6,840 bases of DNA from Geminicoccaceae bacterium (lineage in GTDB: Bacteria; Pseudomonadota; Alphaproteobacteria; Geminicoccales; Geminicoccaceae): assembly GCA_020446285.1 (NCBI GenBank), contig JAGREZ010000339.1, positions 6,601-13,440 of the forward strand, in the 5' to 3' direction. The notes under the pieces were generated by a model, which saw nothing but the letters and a program-made list of their open reading frames with translations, searched no databases and had not been told where the DNA came from. A program made the position numbers and the translations under genes. Every line of letters starts with the position of its first letter. Position 1 is the first letter of the stretch. Of this stretch, positions 6,215-6,840 are shown one piece after another.

Positions 6215-6787
6215 ATGAATGGCAAGACGACCAGCCTCCTGCCGGCATTTCTTGCCTGTTTCGTCCTGGTCATGTTGCCGGATCGGGTGCTTGCCGAAGG
6301 CGAGAGCAATGCGAGGTCATGGGGGCTGAGCGAGGAACAGCCGGCCGTCATTCGCGGCCGGGTGGTCGACATCTTCTGCGAGATCGCCGGTGAATGCCCG
6401 GATGATTGCGGCGGAGGCGGTCGTCAGCTCGGTCTTCTGACGGAGGACGGGCGGCTCGTAGCGGTGGCGAAGAATGGCCAGCCGCTCTTCAATGGCGCCA
6501 TCGCCGATCTTCTTCCCTATTGTGGCGTCGATGTCGAAGCCGACGGGCTCATGACCGGCAACGGAACGACCCGCTATTTCCAGGTCCAGCTCATTCGCGA
6601 GCAGGGTGCATCCCGCTGGAACAAGGCGACGCTCTGGACAGAAATGCGGGCAAGGAGCGAGCCGCCGCTCATCCCCGGAGAGGGCCCCTGGTTCCGCCGC
6701 GATCCGAGAATCCTCGGGCGCATCGAACGCGACGGCTATCTCGGCCTCGGCAAGGAGGTGGACGATACCTTCATTGCCGAATGGTAG
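6215..6787 (+). CDS. exported Cys-rich protein, diverged paralog of the upstream gene, with extra C-terminal tail
   Basis: A 190-residue protein of unknown function. Residues 1-27 form a signal peptide (likely cut V-L-A/E at 27/28), so it should be periplasmic. The core repeats the plan of the preceding protein: I-R-G-R-V-V-D (46-52), C55, then C61-x3-C65, then L-G-L-L-T-E-D-G (72-79), and a final strand pair around 105-127. The two histidines are absent, the first Cys spacing is cut from 19 to 5 residues, and C103 is added. A tail of about 60 residues (130-190), rich in Trp, Arg, Gly and Pro, has no counterpart upstream. I prefer the ATG at 6215 because GGAAAG (6204-6209) lies five bases before it. 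The in-frame ATG at 6197 would add six residues (MERKAV) to the signal peptide, with a weaker site. Confidence 0.83.
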   Translation: MNGKTTSLLPAFLACFVLVMLPDRVLAEGESNARSWGLSEEQPAVIRGRVVDIFCEIAGECPDDCGGGGRQLGLLTEDGRLVAVAKNGQPLFNGAIADLLPYCGVDVEADGLMTGNGTTRYFQVQLIREQGASRWNKATLWTEMRARSEPPLIPGEGPWFRRDPRILGRIERDGYLGLGKEVDDTFIAEW

Positions 6788-6840
6788 GATCGACGCAGGC
6801 TCCCGGCCGATCGGCAAGCCGGGTCATCACCTCGAGGAAC
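6771..6840 (-). CDS. possible C-terminal end of a convergent gene
   Basis: On the minus strand, from the right edge, 22 codons stay open and end in TGA at 6773-6771. The peptide runs F-L-E-V-M-T-R-L-A-D-R-P-G and so on, with 15 of 22 third positions G or C. It would overlap the 3' end of the plus-strand gene by 17 bases. No plus-strand start codon is visible in the last 53 bases. The piece is too short to identify a family, and it may be chance. Confidence 0.3.
   Translation of the reverse strand, partial: FLEVMTRLADRPGACVDPTIRQ
6802..6823. terminator. GC-rich hairpin after the last plus-strand gene
   Basis: CCCGGC (6802-6807) and GCCGGG (6818-6823) form a perfect 6-base stem around a 10-base loop, 14 bases after the stop codon at 6787. 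No T-run follows on either strand, so it is at best a weak or factor-assisted terminator, or it lies inside a convergent coding sequence. Confidence 0.2.

Noticed and set aside
6317..6817. 166-codon minus-strand frame opposite the second exported protein
   Set aside because: The plus-strand gene has a signal peptide and shares its core with its neighbour; the minus frame has no recognisable features.

Overview
The window looks like chromosomal DNA of a high-GC alphaproteobacterium. The basis is GC-rich coding sequence with strong G/C preference at third codon positions, and the gene pair dapF-mtaB. From general knowledge, this pair is a common arrangement in Rhizobiales and related alphaproteobacteria, often followed by ftsY. 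The taxonomic reading is inference; there is no rRNA or other marker here.

Left part (1-4503), all on the minus strand. Read in the direction of transcription, from right to left, it holds a DMT/EamA-type transporter, a c-di-GMP phosphodiesterase-like protein (degenerate GGDEF plus intact EAL), dapF (diaminopimelate epimerase) and mtaB (tRNA t6A37 methylthiotransferase, last residues cut off by the left edge). dapF and mtaB overlap by 13 bases and are probably co-transcribed. The transporter and EAL genes are separated by 79 bases that carry an AT-rich palindrome.

Middle (4504-4683). A 180-base divergent intergenic region contains a perfect 6+6 inverted repeat that could be an operator.

Right part (4684-6787), plus strand. 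First comes a polytopic membrane protein whose central glycine-rich helix resembles the PrsW intramembrane protease family but lacks acidic catalytic residues. Then come two short exported proteins, 5739-6179 and 6215-6787. They share a Cys/OB-fold-like plan (G-x-V-x-D-x-x-C, then C-x3-C, then G-L-L-T-[DE]-D-G) and look like a diverged tandem duplication. They are the least explained genes in the window and the best candidates for something new. The last 70 bases may hold the C-terminal end of a convergent minus-strand gene.

The genes do not form one obvious pathway: lysine/peptidoglycan precursor synthesis, tRNA modification, c-di-GMP turnover and transport are ordinary neighbours. I see no CRISPR array, tRNA, rRNA, insertion sequence or known defence system.
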